NCBI RefSeq assembly: GCF_016907695.1
Contig: NZ_JAFBCK010000001.1
Coordinates: forward strand, 2,108,001-2,172,000
Origin: Actinokineospora baliensis
GTDB taxonomy: Bacteria > Actinomycetota > Actinomycetes > Mycobacteriales > Pseudonocardiaceae
Direction of reading: 5' to 3'
Length of the DNA stretch: 64,000 nt
Both the position numbers and the translations under genes were made by a program. The notes below the pieces were generated by a model, which was given only the letters and a program-made list of their open reading frames with translations, did no database searches and was not told where the DNA came from. Below are positions 33,620 to 44,201 of the stretch, piece after piece (the stretch's first letter is position 1; every line of letters begins with the position of its first letter).

Positions 33620-34627
33620 GTGATCACCGTCGAGAACCTCAGCAAGTCCTTCTGGGGCAACACCGGCCCCGTCGTCGCCCTCGAGGACGTCAGCCTGGAC
33701 GTGCCGACCGGCACCATCACCGGCGTCGTCGGCCCCGCCGGTTCCGGCAAGTCCACCCTCGCCCGCCTCGTCGCGCTGCAGGAACGCCCCGACAGCGGCG
33801 TGATCAGGGTCGACGGCTTCAACACCGCCGCGCTCGACCCGCGCAGACTCCGCGCCGCCCGCCGCCGCATCGGCGTCGTCACCCAGGGCGACCTGCTGCC
33901 GCAGCGCACCGCCGCTGGCAACATCGCCCTGCCCCTCGAGCAGGCGGGCGTCGACGGCCCGCAGCGGCGGGAGAAGGTCGGCAAGCTGCTCGACCTGATC
34001 GGCCTCACCGACAAGGCCGCCCGCTACCCCGACACGCTCAGCCCCGGCCAGCGCGCCCGCGTCGAGGTCGCCCGCGCCCTCGTTGGCGAACCCGGCCTGC
34101 TGCTCGCCGACGACCCCACCAGGTCCCTCGACGCCGACGCCGCGGCCGGTGTGCTGACCGTCCTCGACCGCGCCAGGGCCGAACTCGGCGCCACCGTCCT
34201 CGTCGTCACCAGCGACGCAGGCGTGGTCCGCCGCATCGCCGACGACGTCGCCCTCCTGTCCGACGGCCGCGTCGCCGAGGCCGGCAACCTGCTCTCGCTC
34301 GTGCAGGACTCCACCAGCCAGGTCGCCCAGTCCCTGCTCCCGTCCATCGACGTCGCCAAGGGCGCCACCGCGGGCTACGACCGGGTCGCCGAAACCATCC
34401 TCATCGGCTTCGCCGCCGTCGGCGCCCTGCTGCCCGAGGCCACGGCCCGCTTCGACACCACCATCTCCGTCATCGGCGGCGGCCTCACCCGCATCGGCGA
34501 AACCCCGGTGGCCCGCTTCCTCCTCGGCCTCAACGGGCTCCGAGCCGACCAGGCACTGGGCTGGATCACCGAACGGGGCGGCGTGGTTCGCCCGCAGGTC
34601 GGCATCGCTCGGCCCATCGCTGCCTAG
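33620..34627 (+). CDS. MetN-like ABC ATPase with NIL domain, catalytically degenerate and orphan
   Basis: A 335-residue protein. The ATPase domain (1-235) has a good Walker A (GPAGSGKST, 38-46), Q-loop (VVTQG) and signature LSPGQ (140-144). Walker B is LLLADDP, with Asp165 in place of the catalytic Glu, and the H-loop His is Ser198 (VVTSDA). The C-terminal 80 residues resemble the NIL domain that senses methionine in MetN. No permease or binding-protein gene follows; the repeat region 34628-35489 occupies that position. It may be a regulator or a decaying transporter subunit. The GTG start follows GGAGTAGC. Upstream SAM riboswitch and leader peptide indicate methionine-linked control. Confidence 0.82.
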   Translation: MITVENLSKSFWGNTGPVVALEDVSLDVPTGTITGVVGPAGSGKSTLARLVALQERPDSGVIRVDGFNTAALDPRRLRAARRRIGVVTQGDLLPQRTAAGNIALPLEQAGVDGPQRREKVGKLLDLIGLTDKAARYPDTLSPGQRARVEVARALVGEPGLLLADDPTRSLDADAAAGVLTVLDRARAELGATVLVVTSDAGVVRRIADDVALLSDGRVAEAGNLLSLVQDSTSQVAQSLLPSIDVAKGATAGYDRVAETILIGFAAVGALLPEATARFDTTISVIGGGLTRIGETPVARFLLGLNGLRADQALGWITERGGVVRPQVGIARPIAA

Positions 34628-34727
34628 TCGGCTTTCCGGTCTCTTACGTTCGGCTCGCCTTCGGCATTGCATCGGATCCGTCGGCTCGCCTGCGGCATCG
34701 CGCGCCGATCCGCGATTTGAGTGAAGG

Positions 34728-34871
34728 CTCGATGCGGTGGACCTGTTTTGCGTGGGGCCCCTACGACAGCCGTGGCAGGACCGCAAAGCAGGGGCCGAAA
34801 AGCGTGGCCCTGTCCGCGCAGGAACGCTACGACTGCCGCTCCCCCACACAAAACAGGTCCACCCCATCGAG
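34728..34871 (+). repeat. Palindromic repeat element, copy C
   Basis: Arms CTCGATGCGGTGGACCTG / CAGGTCCACCCCATCGAG with CCTGTTTTG on both sides. Very similar to copy A, including the flank TGGCACCAGCGACT on the right. Confidence 0.85.
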
Positions 34872-35062
34872 CAGTTGGCACCAGCGACTCCCGGGAGCGG
34901 TGGCCGGGCTGGCGGGGCTGACTCGGTGGGTTGGCTTGGGTGGGCTGACTCGGTGGGCTGGGTTCGGTGGGCCGACTCGGTGGGCTGTTTGGTGCCAGAG
35001 CAACCCCCCGAGCCGTCCCACCCAAGCCGACTACCGCTCCTCGGAAGCCGCCCACCTAAATG

Positions 35063-35205
35063 CTCGATGGGGCGGACTTGGTTTGTGTGGGGTGGCGGTA
35101 TCCGTAGCGTTGTGCGCGGACAGGGCCATGCTTTTCGGCCCCAGCTTTGCGGTCCTGCCACGGGTGGCGCAGGGGCCCCGCGCAAACCAAGTTCGCCCCA
35201 TCGAG
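35063..35205 (-). repeat. Palindromic repeat element, copy D
   Basis: Inverted relative to copy C. Both arms carry the variant CTTGGTTTG instead of CCTGTTTTG, so the base changes are matched across the palindrome. Confidence 0.85.
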
Positions 35206-35260
35206 CACACCCCACCCACCACGATCCAGCGCAATGCCGAAGGCGAGCCGACACCGCCCC

Positions 35261-35410
35261 ACCGAGCCCACCGCCCCACGACGGGTCCGGGTCGCGAGCC
35301 CGCCCCACCGAGCCCACCGCCCCACGACGGGTCCGGGTCGCGAGCCCGCCCCACCGAGCCCACCGCACCACCACGGGTCCGGGGTGCGAGCCCCATCAAA
35401 CCCACCGCAC
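35261..35410. repeat. 46-bp tandem repeat
   Basis: ACCGAGCCCACCGC begins at 35261, 35307 and 35353, each 46 bp apart, with the unit containing CACGACGGGTCCGGGTCGCG. The first two units are almost identical, the third is diverged, and a partial fourth follows. A related unit in opposite orientation is at 63265-63335. Confidence 0.75.
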
Positions 35411-35489
35411 CACGGGTCCGCGCCCGAGGCCGCAGCCAAGGCGAGCAGGGGATTCCTGCCAACCGTCCGCGTCCCCGTAGGCTGGTTGG

Positions 35490-36455
35490 GTGCTCGCTGT
35501 CGTGCCTGCCCCGGTGACCGTCCGGGTGCCTTCGAAGGTCAACCTGCACCTTGCCGTCGGGGATCTCCGGGCGGACGGGTACCACGACCTGGCCACTGTG
35601 TTCCAGGCGTTGTCGTTGACCGATGAGGTCACCGTCGCCGTTGCTGATGAGCCGGGGGTGGAGGTGCACGGGGAGGGGGCCGATTCGGTTCCGACCGGTG
35701 CCAGCAACCTGGCGTGGCGGGCGGTGCAGGAGTTGGCCAGGCACGTGGGTCGGGATGTGGATGAGCCGAAGGTGCGGGTTGTCATCCGCAAGGGCATCCC
35801 GGTGTCCGGCGGCATGGCGGGCGGGAGTGCGGACGCCGCGGCGACGTTGGTGGGGTTGGCGGCGTTGTGGCGGTTGGAGATCGGGCGCGACGAGTTGGCC
35901 AAGGTCGCTGCGAAGTTGGGCAGTGATGTGCCGTTCGTCCTGCACGGCGGTACCGCATTGGGGACAGGCCGCGGTGAGCAGTTGGTGCCGGTGCTGACCA
36001 GGCACACCTACCACTGGGTCCTGGCCTTCGACCGCCGTGGCCTGTCGACCCCCAAGGTCTACGGCGAGCTCGACCGGCTGCGCGCGGAGGGCGACCCGCC
36101 GCGCATCGGTGGGGTCGAGCCCGTCCTGGAAGCCCTGGCCACGGGCGACCCCCGGCAGCTCGCCCTCCTGCTGGGCAACGACCTCCAGGCGGCGTCCGTG
36201 TCGCTGCGACCCGGCCTCCGCCGGACCCTCCGCGCGGGCGTCAACGCCGGAGCCCTCGCGGGCACGGTGTCCGGCTCCGGCCCCACCTGCGCCTTCCTGT
36301 GCGAAGACGCCGACGCGGCGCTAAGGGTAGCCGCGGAGCTCTCCGGCGCGGGCGTCTGCCGCACTGTCCGCGTGGCCCATGGCCCGGTCCCCGGCGCCCG
36401 GGTCACGCCAACCGAAGACCCGTCGCGGCCCGTCCCACCCGAGGCCCACGCCTAG
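35490..36455 (+). CDS. ispE: 4-diphosphocytidyl-2-C-methyl-D-erythritol kinase
   Basis: A 321-residue GHMP kinase of the non-mevalonate isoprenoid pathway. Signatures are [22 protein letters not shown], the ATP-binding [17 protein letters not shown] (about 108-124) and the C-terminal [13 protein letters not shown]. The Pro-rich tail after about 300 is not conserved. The GTG or TTG start region follows CGTAGGCTGGTTGG without a strong ribosome site. rsmA and ispE are usually adjacent in actinobacteria; here the MetN-like gene and repeats intervene. The stop lies inside a 164-bp palindrome. Confidence 0.94.
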   Translation: MLAVVPAPVTVRVPSKVNLHLAVGDLRADGYHDLATVFQALSLTDEVTVAVADEPGVEVHGEGADSVPTGASNLAWRAVQELARHVGRDVDEPKVRVVIRKGIPVSGGMAGGSADAAATLVGLAALWRLEIGRDELAKVAAKLGSDVPFVLHGGTALGTGRGEQLVPVLTRHTYHWVLAFDRRGLSTPKVYGELDRLRAEGDPPRIGGVEPVLEALATGDPRQLALLLGNDLQAASVSLRPGLRRTLRAGVNAGALAGTVSGSGPTCAFLCEDADAALRVAAELSGAGVCRTVRVAHGPVPGARVTPTEDPSRPVPPEAHA

Positions 36456-36616
36456 TGGCTCGACCCAGATGGTTGGTGGGGTATCGGCCTGCCCACGGCG
36501 TTCCTGGCAAGGCGCCGGAACGGCCTCGTACTGGGCGTACTCGGTCGTTTCGGCAACGCAGCCAGGGACGTCGTGGGCAGGTCGAGATCCCGTCAACCTT
36601 CTGGGTCGGGCCACTA
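36453..36616. repeat. 164-bp palindrome between convergent genes
   Basis: TAGTGGCTCGACCCAGA at the left end is mirrored by TCTGGGTCGGGCCACTA at the right. Inner parts also pair: GGTTG with CAACC and CCTGCCCACG with CGTGGGCAGG. Both ends include the TAG stop codon of the flanking gene (ispE and the lipoprotein). It is unrelated in sequence to the 143-bp element family. Confidence 0.8.
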
Positions 36617-37138
36617 GAACTCCCAGTGCCACCCGGTGACGTCGTTGGGGAGGTTGTGCGGCTTGTAGGTCAGGGTGCCGTGCACGCTCGACGAGTCGAT
36701 CAGGACGACGCCGTAGTAGCCGGAGTCGGAGAGGTAGAAGTCGTCGGGCAGGTAGCGGTGCTCGGGCAGGCAGGACGTCACGATGCCCTTGCCGGTGGCC
36801 TTGCCGTCCTTGTCCTCGGTGGCGAAGTCGGCCGCGCTCATCCACCAGCCGGAGTCCGGCTGGTACTGCTCGGAGGTCTGCAGCACGATCGTGGCGGCCA
36901 GGTAGTGCCCGTTGTTGGGCGGGAGGCTGCCCGGTTCGGTGCAGTCGACGGCCACCACGCTGTCGAGCCAGAGGGTGGCCAGGGTGGGGCTGCCGCTGGA
37001 GCGGATCTCGATCTGGCGACCCAGGCGGGCCGACGTGGTCCCGTCCGGCGAGGGTTGCTCGCTGGAACAGGCGGCGAGCAGCAGTCCCGCGGCGGCGATG
37101 GCGACCGGGAACCGCGCCCACCGGCGCGCGTACGACAT
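36614..37138 (-). CDS. Secreted lipoprotein, unknown function
   Basis: A 174-residue protein with a basic N-terminus, hydrophobic signal segment and lipobox LLAAC (Cys24), so it should be lipid-anchored outside the membrane. The mature part has two further Cys residues (VDCTEPG and TSCLPEHR) that may form a disulfide. No family is recognised. It is divergent from the ABC-F gene with a 240-bp spacer. Confidence 0.8.
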   Translation of the reverse strand: MSYARRWARFPVAIAAAGLLLAACSSEQPSPDGTTSARLGRQIEIRSSGSPTLATLWLDSVVAVDCTEPGSLPPNNGHYLAATIVLQTSEQYQPDSGWWMSAADFATEDKDGKATGKGIVTSCLPEHRYLPDDFYLSDSGYYGVVLIDSSSVHGTLTYKPHNLPNDVTGWHWEF

Positions 37139-37381
37139 TTGACCTCCAGACGAACTCCTATGTCGTAATTAGTCGAATTTTGTTACCACGTCAAAAGAAT
37201 CACACGGAGCGTGTCCGAACGGTTGCGGGGAATGCGGACCGCTCACCCGGGGTCGTCGACCGAACGCGCTGGATATTCGGTAAATCTGGGAAAGTGACGG
37301 CGAGCACCATCCGGTCCCCGGCCGGGGACTGGATACGCTCAGTGGGCAGAGTCGGCGGCGAGCGGTGGGAGTGCGGGCCCG

Positions 37382-39169
<1,788 letters not shown>

Positions 39170-39190
39170 CTCTGATCTAGGCTGAGCGTT

Positions 39191-40855
39191 ATGAGCCGGT
39201 TCGTCGACAAGCTGCTGGACACCGCGCGCACCAGGGGGGAGCACCAGGGGATCACCACGGGTGAGCCCAAGGAGCCCGTCCGCCACACCTGGGCGCAGGT
39301 GCACGAAAGCGCACTCCGGATGGCTGGTGCGCTGGTCGCCGGGGGTCTGCGCCGCCAAGGGGCGGTCGCGGTGCTGGCCGCGGAGCCGGTCGCCATCGCC
39401 CCGGCGGTGCAGGCCGTCTGGCTGGCGGGCGGCAGCGTGACCATGCTGCACCAGCCGACCGCGCGCACCGACCTGGCCGAGTGGGCGCACGACACCGTCC
39501 GCGTGCTGAACATGATCGACTCCAAGCTGGTGCTGCTCGGCGCCCCGTTCGACCAGTTGGCCCCGCTGCTCGACGAGCACGGCATCGGCTACCTGCGGCT
39601 CGACCAGCTCGCCGAGGGGCAGCCGCTGGCCGAGGTCGTCGAGGTGGACGAGGACGCGCCCGCGCTGCTGCAGCTCACCAGCGGCTCCACCGCCGAGCCC
39701 AAGGCCGTGCGGATCACCCACGGCAACCTGTTCTCCAACCTGACCGCCATGGTCGACACCGCCGAGATCGACACCGAGGTCGACGTGATGGTGTCGTGGC
39801 TGCCGCTGTTCCACGACATGGGCATGGTCGGCTTCCTGACCGTGCCGATGACCGCGGGCATCGAGCTGATCAAGGTCACCCCGGTCGAGTTCCTCGGCGG
39901 CCCGCTGATCTGGGCCGACCTGATCTCCCGCTACGGCGGCACCATCACCGCCGCGCCCAACTTCGCCTACGCGCTGCTCGGCCGTCGACTGTCCGGAGTG
40001 GACGAAGAGGGCAAGTACGACCTGTCCTCGCTGCGGTTGGCGCTCAACGGCGCCGAGCCGATCGACGAGAAGGCGGTGCGCGCCTTCACCGACGAGGGCG
40101 CGCGGTTCGGTCTGCGCGCGGAGTGCGTGTTCCCCGCATACGGCATGGCCGAGGCGACGCTGGCGGTGTCGTTCGCGCCGCTGTTCACCGGCCTGACCCT
40201 CGACCACGTGGACGCAGACAAGCTGGAGTCCGACAACTACGCCGAACCCGCCGGTCCGGAGTCGGGCCGCGCGTTCGCCGTGCTGGGCAAGCCCTTGCGC
40301 GGCATCGAGGCCCAGATCGTGTCCGACGCGGGCGAGGTCCTCGGCGAACGCCAGGTCGGCGAGATCCGACTGCGCGGCGAAGCCGTGACCCCCGGCTACC
40401 TGACCGTCAACGGCCCCGTCCCCACCCAGGACGCCGACGGCTGGCTCGCCACCGGCGACATCGGCTACCTCGTCGACGGCCAGATCGTCATCTGCGGCAG
40501 GCGCAAGGACGTGATCATCCTCGCAGGCCGCAACATCTACCCCACCGACATCGAACGCGCCGCCCAAACCGTCGAGGGCGTCCGCGCGGGCAACGCCGTC
40601 GCCGTGCGCATCGACGCCGGCTCCCGCCGCGAACGCTTCGCGGTCGTCGTGGAGTCCCGCCTGGCGGAAGACGAGGCCGCCGTCAAGGTCCTGCGCAAGG
40701 ACATCGGCGCCCGAGTCTTCGAAGCCGTCAACGCCCGCCCCGTGGCGGTCGTGGTGCTCAAGCCCGGCTCCCTCCCCAAAACCCCCTCCGGCAAACTCCG
40801 CCGAGCGGCTGCCGGCGAGCAGATCTCAGCCTCGGTCAAGGCAGCCGAAGGCTGA
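39191..40855 (+). CDS. Fatty acyl-AMP/CoA ligase
   Basis: A 554-residue ANL-superfamily adenylating enzyme. Core motifs are LLQLTSGSTAEPKAVRITHGN (P-loop), NGAEPIDEKAVRAF, PAYGMAEATLAVSF, DGWLATGDIGYLVDGQIVICGRRKDVIILAGRNIYPTDIE and the C-terminal catalytic Lys in PKTPSGKLRR. The NIYPTDIE form and PAYGMAEATL are shared with FadD/FAAL proteins. No carrier or polyketide synthase gene is adjacent. In M. tuberculosis a fadD gene also sits near this block, but orthology is not certain. Confidence 0.88.
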   Translation: MSRFVDKLLDTARTRGEHQGITTGEPKEPVRHTWAQVHESALRMAGALVAGGLRRQGAVAVLAAEPVAIAPAVQAVWLAGGSVTMLHQPTARTDLAEWAHDTVRVLNMIDSKLVLLGAPFDQLAPLLDEHGIGYLRLDQLAEGQPLAEVVEVDEDAPALLQLTSGSTAEPKAVRITHGNLFSNLTAMVDTAEIDTEVDVMVSWLPLFHDMGMVGFLTVPMTAGIELIKVTPVEFLGGPLIWADLISRYGGTITAAPNFAYALLGRRLSGVDEEGKYDLSSLRLALNGAEPIDEKAVRAFTDEGARFGLRAECVFPAYGMAEATLAVSFAPLFTGLTLDHVDADKLESDNYAEPAGPESGRAFAVLGKPLRGIEAQIVSDAGEVLGERQVGEIRLRGEAVTPGYLTVNGPVPTQDADGWLATGDIGYLVDGQIVICGRRKDVIILAGRNIYPTDIERAAQTVEGVRAGNAVAVRIDAGSRRERFAVVVESRLAEDEAAVKVLRKDIGARVFEAVNARPVAVVVLKPGSLPKTPSGKLRRAAAGEQISASVKAAEG

Positions 40856-41172
40856 GAATCAATGCCGAGAGGCCACAGGAGACAGTCCTAGGCGGACTCA
40901 AAGCCAGCAACCCCGGCCGACCCGCCTAGTCACCCCGGTTCCTGCTCGATGGGGCGAACTTGTTTTGCGTGGGGGAGCGCCACCCGTAGCGTTACCAGCT
41001 GCAGGGCCACGCTTTTCGGCCCCTGCTTTGCGGACCTGCCACGGGTGGTGCAGGGGCCCCGCGCAAAACAAGTTCGCCCCATCGAGCCCCACCACCCAGC
41101 CCGCCTCCAGCAACCCGCCCCAGCGAACCGCCCAGCGAACCGCGCCAGCGGACCCGGCCCAACCCAAGCGAG
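40856..41172. other. Gene-free spacer with palindromic element E
   Basis: The spacer between the convergent acyl ligase and DivIVA-repeat genes is mostly one palindromic element (40945-41086) plus a Pro-coding-like GC-rich tail with GCGAACCGCCCAGCGAACCG repeats. No gene is supported. Confidence 0.6.
40945..41086 (-). repeat. Palindromic repeat element, copy E
   Basis: Arms carry the third variant CTTGTTTTG on both sides, with CTCGATGGGGCGAA / TTCGCCCCATCGAG ends. The interior again has GCTTTTCGGCCCCTGCTTTGCGG. Confidence 0.85.
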
Positions 41173-41703
41173 TCAGCGCCGCCGCAGCACCGCCAGCCAA
41201 GCGTCCTTGATCGCGTCCACCGCCTCCGGGTGGTACCCCTGTCCCGGATAAGCCGACAGCCCCAGCCGCAGCCCCTCCACCTGCTCCGCCGTAGGCCCCG
41301 CCCCGTGCTCATTGGCCGCTCGATCGAGCAAGTGCGCCAGCCGCTCAACGTCCGTCGGGTGGTAGCCGCGCGTGCCCGGCGGGGCAGGCGGCAGCGGCAG
41401 GTACGGGGCCTCCGAGTTGGCCGGGATGACCTTGAGCGCGTCCTCGACCGCTCGCGCCTGCAGCTCCGCGGCCACCGAGTCCAGGAACTCGTCCACCTGG
41501 TCCTCGTTGTACCCGCGCTTGACCCTGGGGGCGGCGTCGAAGGCGATCTCGCGGACCTCGGCCACGGTCAGCGCGATCCGGCCGGACAGGGCGGCCTCCA
41601 CCCGGTCGAGGAAGTCGTCGACCTGGTCCTCGTGGTAGCCGCGCTTGCCGAACGGGGCCTTGTCGAAGGTCACCTCGCGCACGGCCTCGGGGGTGAGGGA
41701 CAA
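41173..41703 (-). CDS. DivIVA-domain repeat protein
   Basis: A 176-residue protein made of short repeats of the DivI1A domain. Two good copies are present (PFGKRGYHEDQVDDFLDRV, about 17-35; RVKRGYNEDQVDEFLDSV, about 60-77). Two degenerate ones follow (GTRGYHPTDVERLAHLL and GQGYHPEAVDAIKDAW). The start is a TTG preceded by GGAGG. The domain mediates polar or septal localisation in actinobacteria (Wag31/DivIVA). No coiled-coil tail is present, so it is not the main DivIVA. It is 12 bases downstream of pth on the same strand. Confidence 0.78.
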   Translation of the reverse strand: MSLTPEAVREVTFDKAPFGKRGYHEDQVDDFLDRVEAALSGRIALTVAEVREIAFDAAPRVKRGYNEDQVDEFLDSVAAELQARAVEDALKVIPANSEAPYLPLPPAPPGTRGYHPTDVERLAHLLDRAANEHGAGPTAEQVEGLRLGLSAYPGQGYHPEAVDAIKDAWLAVLRRR

Positions 41704-41714
41704 CGTGGCCTCCG

Positions 41715-42293
41715 TCAGCTCGCGTGGTAGGTGTTCTGCGCCGCCTCGATGCCCTGCGACACCAGTGCGGTCACCGCGTCGGCGCAGGTGTCCACCTCGA
41801 GCGCCAGGTCCTTGCGCTCGGCGGCCGAGAAGTCCCGCAGCACGTAGTCGGCCGGGTCCATCCGGCCGGGTGGGCGGCCGATGCCGAAGCGGACCCGATA
41901 GTAGTCCTTGGTGCCCAGCGACTTGGTGATCGAACGCAGTCCGTTGTGGCCGTTCTCGCCGCCGCCGAGCTTGAGCCGGAGGGTGCCGAAGGGCAGGTCC
42001 AGCTCGTCGTGCACCACCGCGATCCGGTCCGGGCCCGCCTTGAAGAACTTGGCCGTGCCCACCACGGGACCGCCGGAGAGGTTCATGAACGCGCGCGGTT
42101 TCACCAGCACCACCCGCTGGTCGGCGAGCCTGCCCTCGACCACCTCGGCGCCCGCCTTGTGCGCCTTGAACCGGCCGCCGAGCCGGCCGGCGAGCTCGTC
42201 GAGGACCAGGAACCCGATGTTGTGCCGGTTGCCCTCGTAGCGCGGGCCGGGGTTGCCCAGCCCGACCAGCACCATCGGCGCGTCGTCAGCCAT
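41715..42293 (-). CDS. pth: Peptidyl-tRNA hydrolase
   Basis: A 192-residue enzyme that recycles peptidyl-tRNA. Catalytic residues are seen in [24 protein letters not shown] (Asn and His) and [11 protein letters not shown] (Asp). [11 protein letters not shown] is conserved. It follows rplY in the same direction, the usual actinobacterial order rplY-pth. Confidence 0.96.
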   Translation of the reverse strand: MADDAPMVLVGLGNPGPRYEGNRHNIGFLVLDELAGRLGGRFKAHKAGAEVVEGRLADQRVVLVKPRAFMNLSGGPVVGTAKFFKAGPDRIAVVHDELDLPFGTLRLKLGGGENGHNGLRSITKSLGTKDYYRVRFGIGRPPGRMDPADYVLRDFSAAERKDLALEVDTCADAVTALVSQGIEAAQNTYHAS

Positions 42294-42317
42294 TGCACCG
42301 CTCCCCGTGACGTGCGT

Positions 42318-42352
42318 CTGCCCCGGCCCGAGTGGATCCGGGACCGGGGCAG
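42318..42352. terminator. Hairpin between rplY and pth
   Basis: CTGCCCCGGCCC and GGGACCGGGGCAG pair with one bulge, 16 bases past the rplY stop on the minus strand. It may attenuate readthrough into pth. Confidence 0.6.
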
Positions 42353-42367
42353 CAGCGGAAGATCAGA

Positions 42368-42991
42368 TCAGCCCGCGTTCTCCGAGGACTTGGGCTCCTC
42401 GACCACACCGGCGCCCTCGGTGTCCTGGGTCGCCTCGAGCTGCGCGGCCGTCGGCGCCGGGTTGACCGCCAGCACCAGGGCCTCCGGGTCGGTGACCAGG
42501 GAGGCGCCGCGGGGCAGCTCGACCTGGGCGGCGGTGATGTGCGTGCCCGCCTCGACGCCCTGGATGCTGAGCTCGACCTGCTCGGGGATGTGCAGGGCCT
42601 CGACCTCGATCTGCAGCGAGGTCAGGTCCTGGGTGACCAGGGTGGCCGCGGCGGCGTCGCCGGTGACCACGATCGGCACCTCGACGGTGACCTTCTCGCC
42701 GCGCTTCACCAGCAGCAGGTCGACGTGCTCGATGTAGTTCTTCAGCGGGTGGGTGGTGACCGTCTTGGTCAGCGCCAGCTCGGTGTCCGAGCCGATGTTG
42801 AGGGTCAGCACCGCGTTCTGGCCGTGCTCGCGCACGACGCGGGCGAACTCCAGGCCGGGCAGGGCCAGGTGCTTGGGGTCGGAACCGTGTCCGTAGAGCA
42901 CGGCGGGGATCTTGCCCGCGCGGCGGGTGCGGCGCGCGGCGCCCTTGCCGAACTCGGTGCGCTGTTCGGCGGCCAGACGTACCTCGGACAC
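42368..42991 (-). CDS. rplY: 50S ribosomal protein L25, CTC type
   Basis: A 207-residue two-domain L25/CTC protein. The N-terminal L25 domain (EQRTEFGKGAARRTRRAGKIPAVLYGHG) binds 5S rRNA. The C-terminal TL5/CTC domain (about 95-190) is beta-rich. The GTG start (VSEVRLAAEQ) has AAGGAGAG upstream. An acidic tail ends the protein. It lies 229 bp downstream of prs. Confidence 0.95.
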   Translation of the reverse strand: MSEVRLAAEQRTEFGKGAARRTRRAGKIPAVLYGHGSDPKHLALPGLEFARVVREHGQNAVLTLNIGSDTELALTKTVTTHPLKNYIEHVDLLLVKRGEKVTVEVPIVVTGDAAAATLVTQDLTSLQIEVEALHIPEQVELSIQGVEAGTHITAAQVELPRGASLVTDPEALVLAVNPAPTAAQLEATQDTEGAGVVEEPKSSENAG

Positions 42992-43181
42992 GGTGGTGCT
43001 CTCCTTGCGATCAGCAGTGCGGCGGGGGCGCGACTTCACAGTCGGGGCGGGTGGCCTGCGGCAAGGGGCACGGGAGGCAGTGAGACGCCACGGTTCGAAA
43101 GAACCGAACCGCCACGTCGATCACGCCAGGCGCGATGCCCGCCTCGCCGAGGCAACTCGAATAGTTTACGCAGGCGTCACC

Positions 43182-43209
43182 GGTGGGGCGAACCCGGGGT
43201 CGCCCCACC
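43182..43209. terminator. Hairpin terminator after prs
   Basis: GGTGGGGCGA and TCGCCCCACC form a 10-bp perfect stem with a CCCGGGG-like loop, 12 bases past the prs stop on the minus strand. Confidence 0.75.
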
Positions 43210-43220
43210 GAGCGGTGCGC

Positions 43221-44201
43221 TCAGGCGTCGCCGTCGAACAGCGACGTGACCGACCCGTCCTCGAACACCTGCTGGATGGCGCGGGCGAGCAGCGGGGCGA
43301 TCGAGAGCACGGTCATCCCGGGGTAGCGCTTCTCGTCCGGGATCGGCAGCGTGTTGGTGAAGATGACCTCCCTGGCGCCGCTGTCGGCGAGCCGGTCGCG
43401 GGCCGGGCCGGACAGCACGCCGTGGGTGGCGGCCATGACCACGTCGGAGGCGCCCTCGTCGAGCAGTTGGCGCACCGCCTTGGCGATCGTGCCGCCGGTG
43501 TCGACCATGTCGTCGATGACGACGCACAGCTTGCCCTCGACCTCGCCGACCACCCGGTTGGCGACCACCTCGTTGGGTCGCAGCGGGTCGCGGGTCTTGT
43601 GGATGAACGCGATCGGCACGCCGCCGAGGTCGTCGGCCCACTTCTCGGCCAGCTTGGTGCGGCCCGCGTCCGGGGAGACCACCACGATGTTGTCGGTGGG
43701 GTAGTTGTCCTTGATGTAGCGGGCCAGGATGCTCTGCGCGAACAGGTGGTCGACCGGGCCGTCGAAGAAGCCCTGGATCTGCGCGGTGTGCAGGTCCACG
43801 GTCATGATCCGGTCGGCACCGGCCACCTTGAACACGTCGGCGATCAGCCGCGCGGAGATCGGCTCGCGGCCCTTGTGCTTCTTGTCCTGCCGCGCGTACG
43901 GGTAGAACGGCATGATCACCGTGATCCGCTTGGCGCTGGCCCGCTTGAGCGCGTCGACCATGAGCAGCTGCTCCATGATCCACTGGTTGATCGGCGCGGT
44001 CGCGCTCTGCATCACGAACGCGTCGCAGCCGCGCACCGACTCCTCGAACCGGACGAAGATCTCGCCGTTGGCGAAGTCGTAGGCCGACTGCGGGGTGATG
44101 GTGGTGTTGAGGTGCTTGGCGACTTCCTCGGCGAGCTCGGGGTGGGCCCGGCCGGAGAACAGCATCAGGTTCTTCTTCGGGGTCCCGGGTTTGGTGCTCA
44201 T
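43221..44201 (-). CDS. prs: Ribose-phosphate pyrophosphokinase
   Basis: A 326-residue enzyme that makes PRPP from ribose 5-phosphate and ATP. Signatures are [55 protein letters not shown] and the PRPP loop [17 protein letters not shown]. The ATG overlaps the glmU stop by four bases, so the two are coupled. Confidence 0.97.
   Translation of the reverse strand: MSTKPGTPKKNLMLFSGRAHPELAEEVAKHLNTTITPQSAYDFANGEIFVRFEESVRGCDAFVMQSATAPINQWIMEQLLMVDALKRASAKRITVIMPFYPYARQDKKHKGREPISARLIADVFKVAGADRIMTVDLHTAQIQGFFDGPVDHLFAQSILARYIKDNYPTDNIVVVSPDAGRTKLAEKWADDLGGVPIAFIHKTRDPLRPNEVVANRVVGEVEGKLCVVIDDMVDTGGTIAKAVRQLLDEGASDVVMAATHGVLSGPARDRLADSGAREVIFTNTLPIPDEKRYPGMTVLSIAPLLARAIQQVFEDGSVTSLFDGDA

Larger units (their letters stand above)
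34628..35489. other. Gene-free repeat region between the MetN-like gene and ispE
   Basis: No gene is supported. The stretch contains GCCTGCGGCAT-type flank repeats, palindromic element copies C and D, GGCTGACTCGGTGGG tandem-like motifs (34915-34985) and a 46-bp tandem repeat (35261-35400). It lies where metI and metQ would be expected next to metN. Confidence 0.65.

Noticed and set aside
35261..35410. Possible CRISPR array
   Set aside because: The units are contiguous tandem copies without unique spacers, and no cas gene is present.
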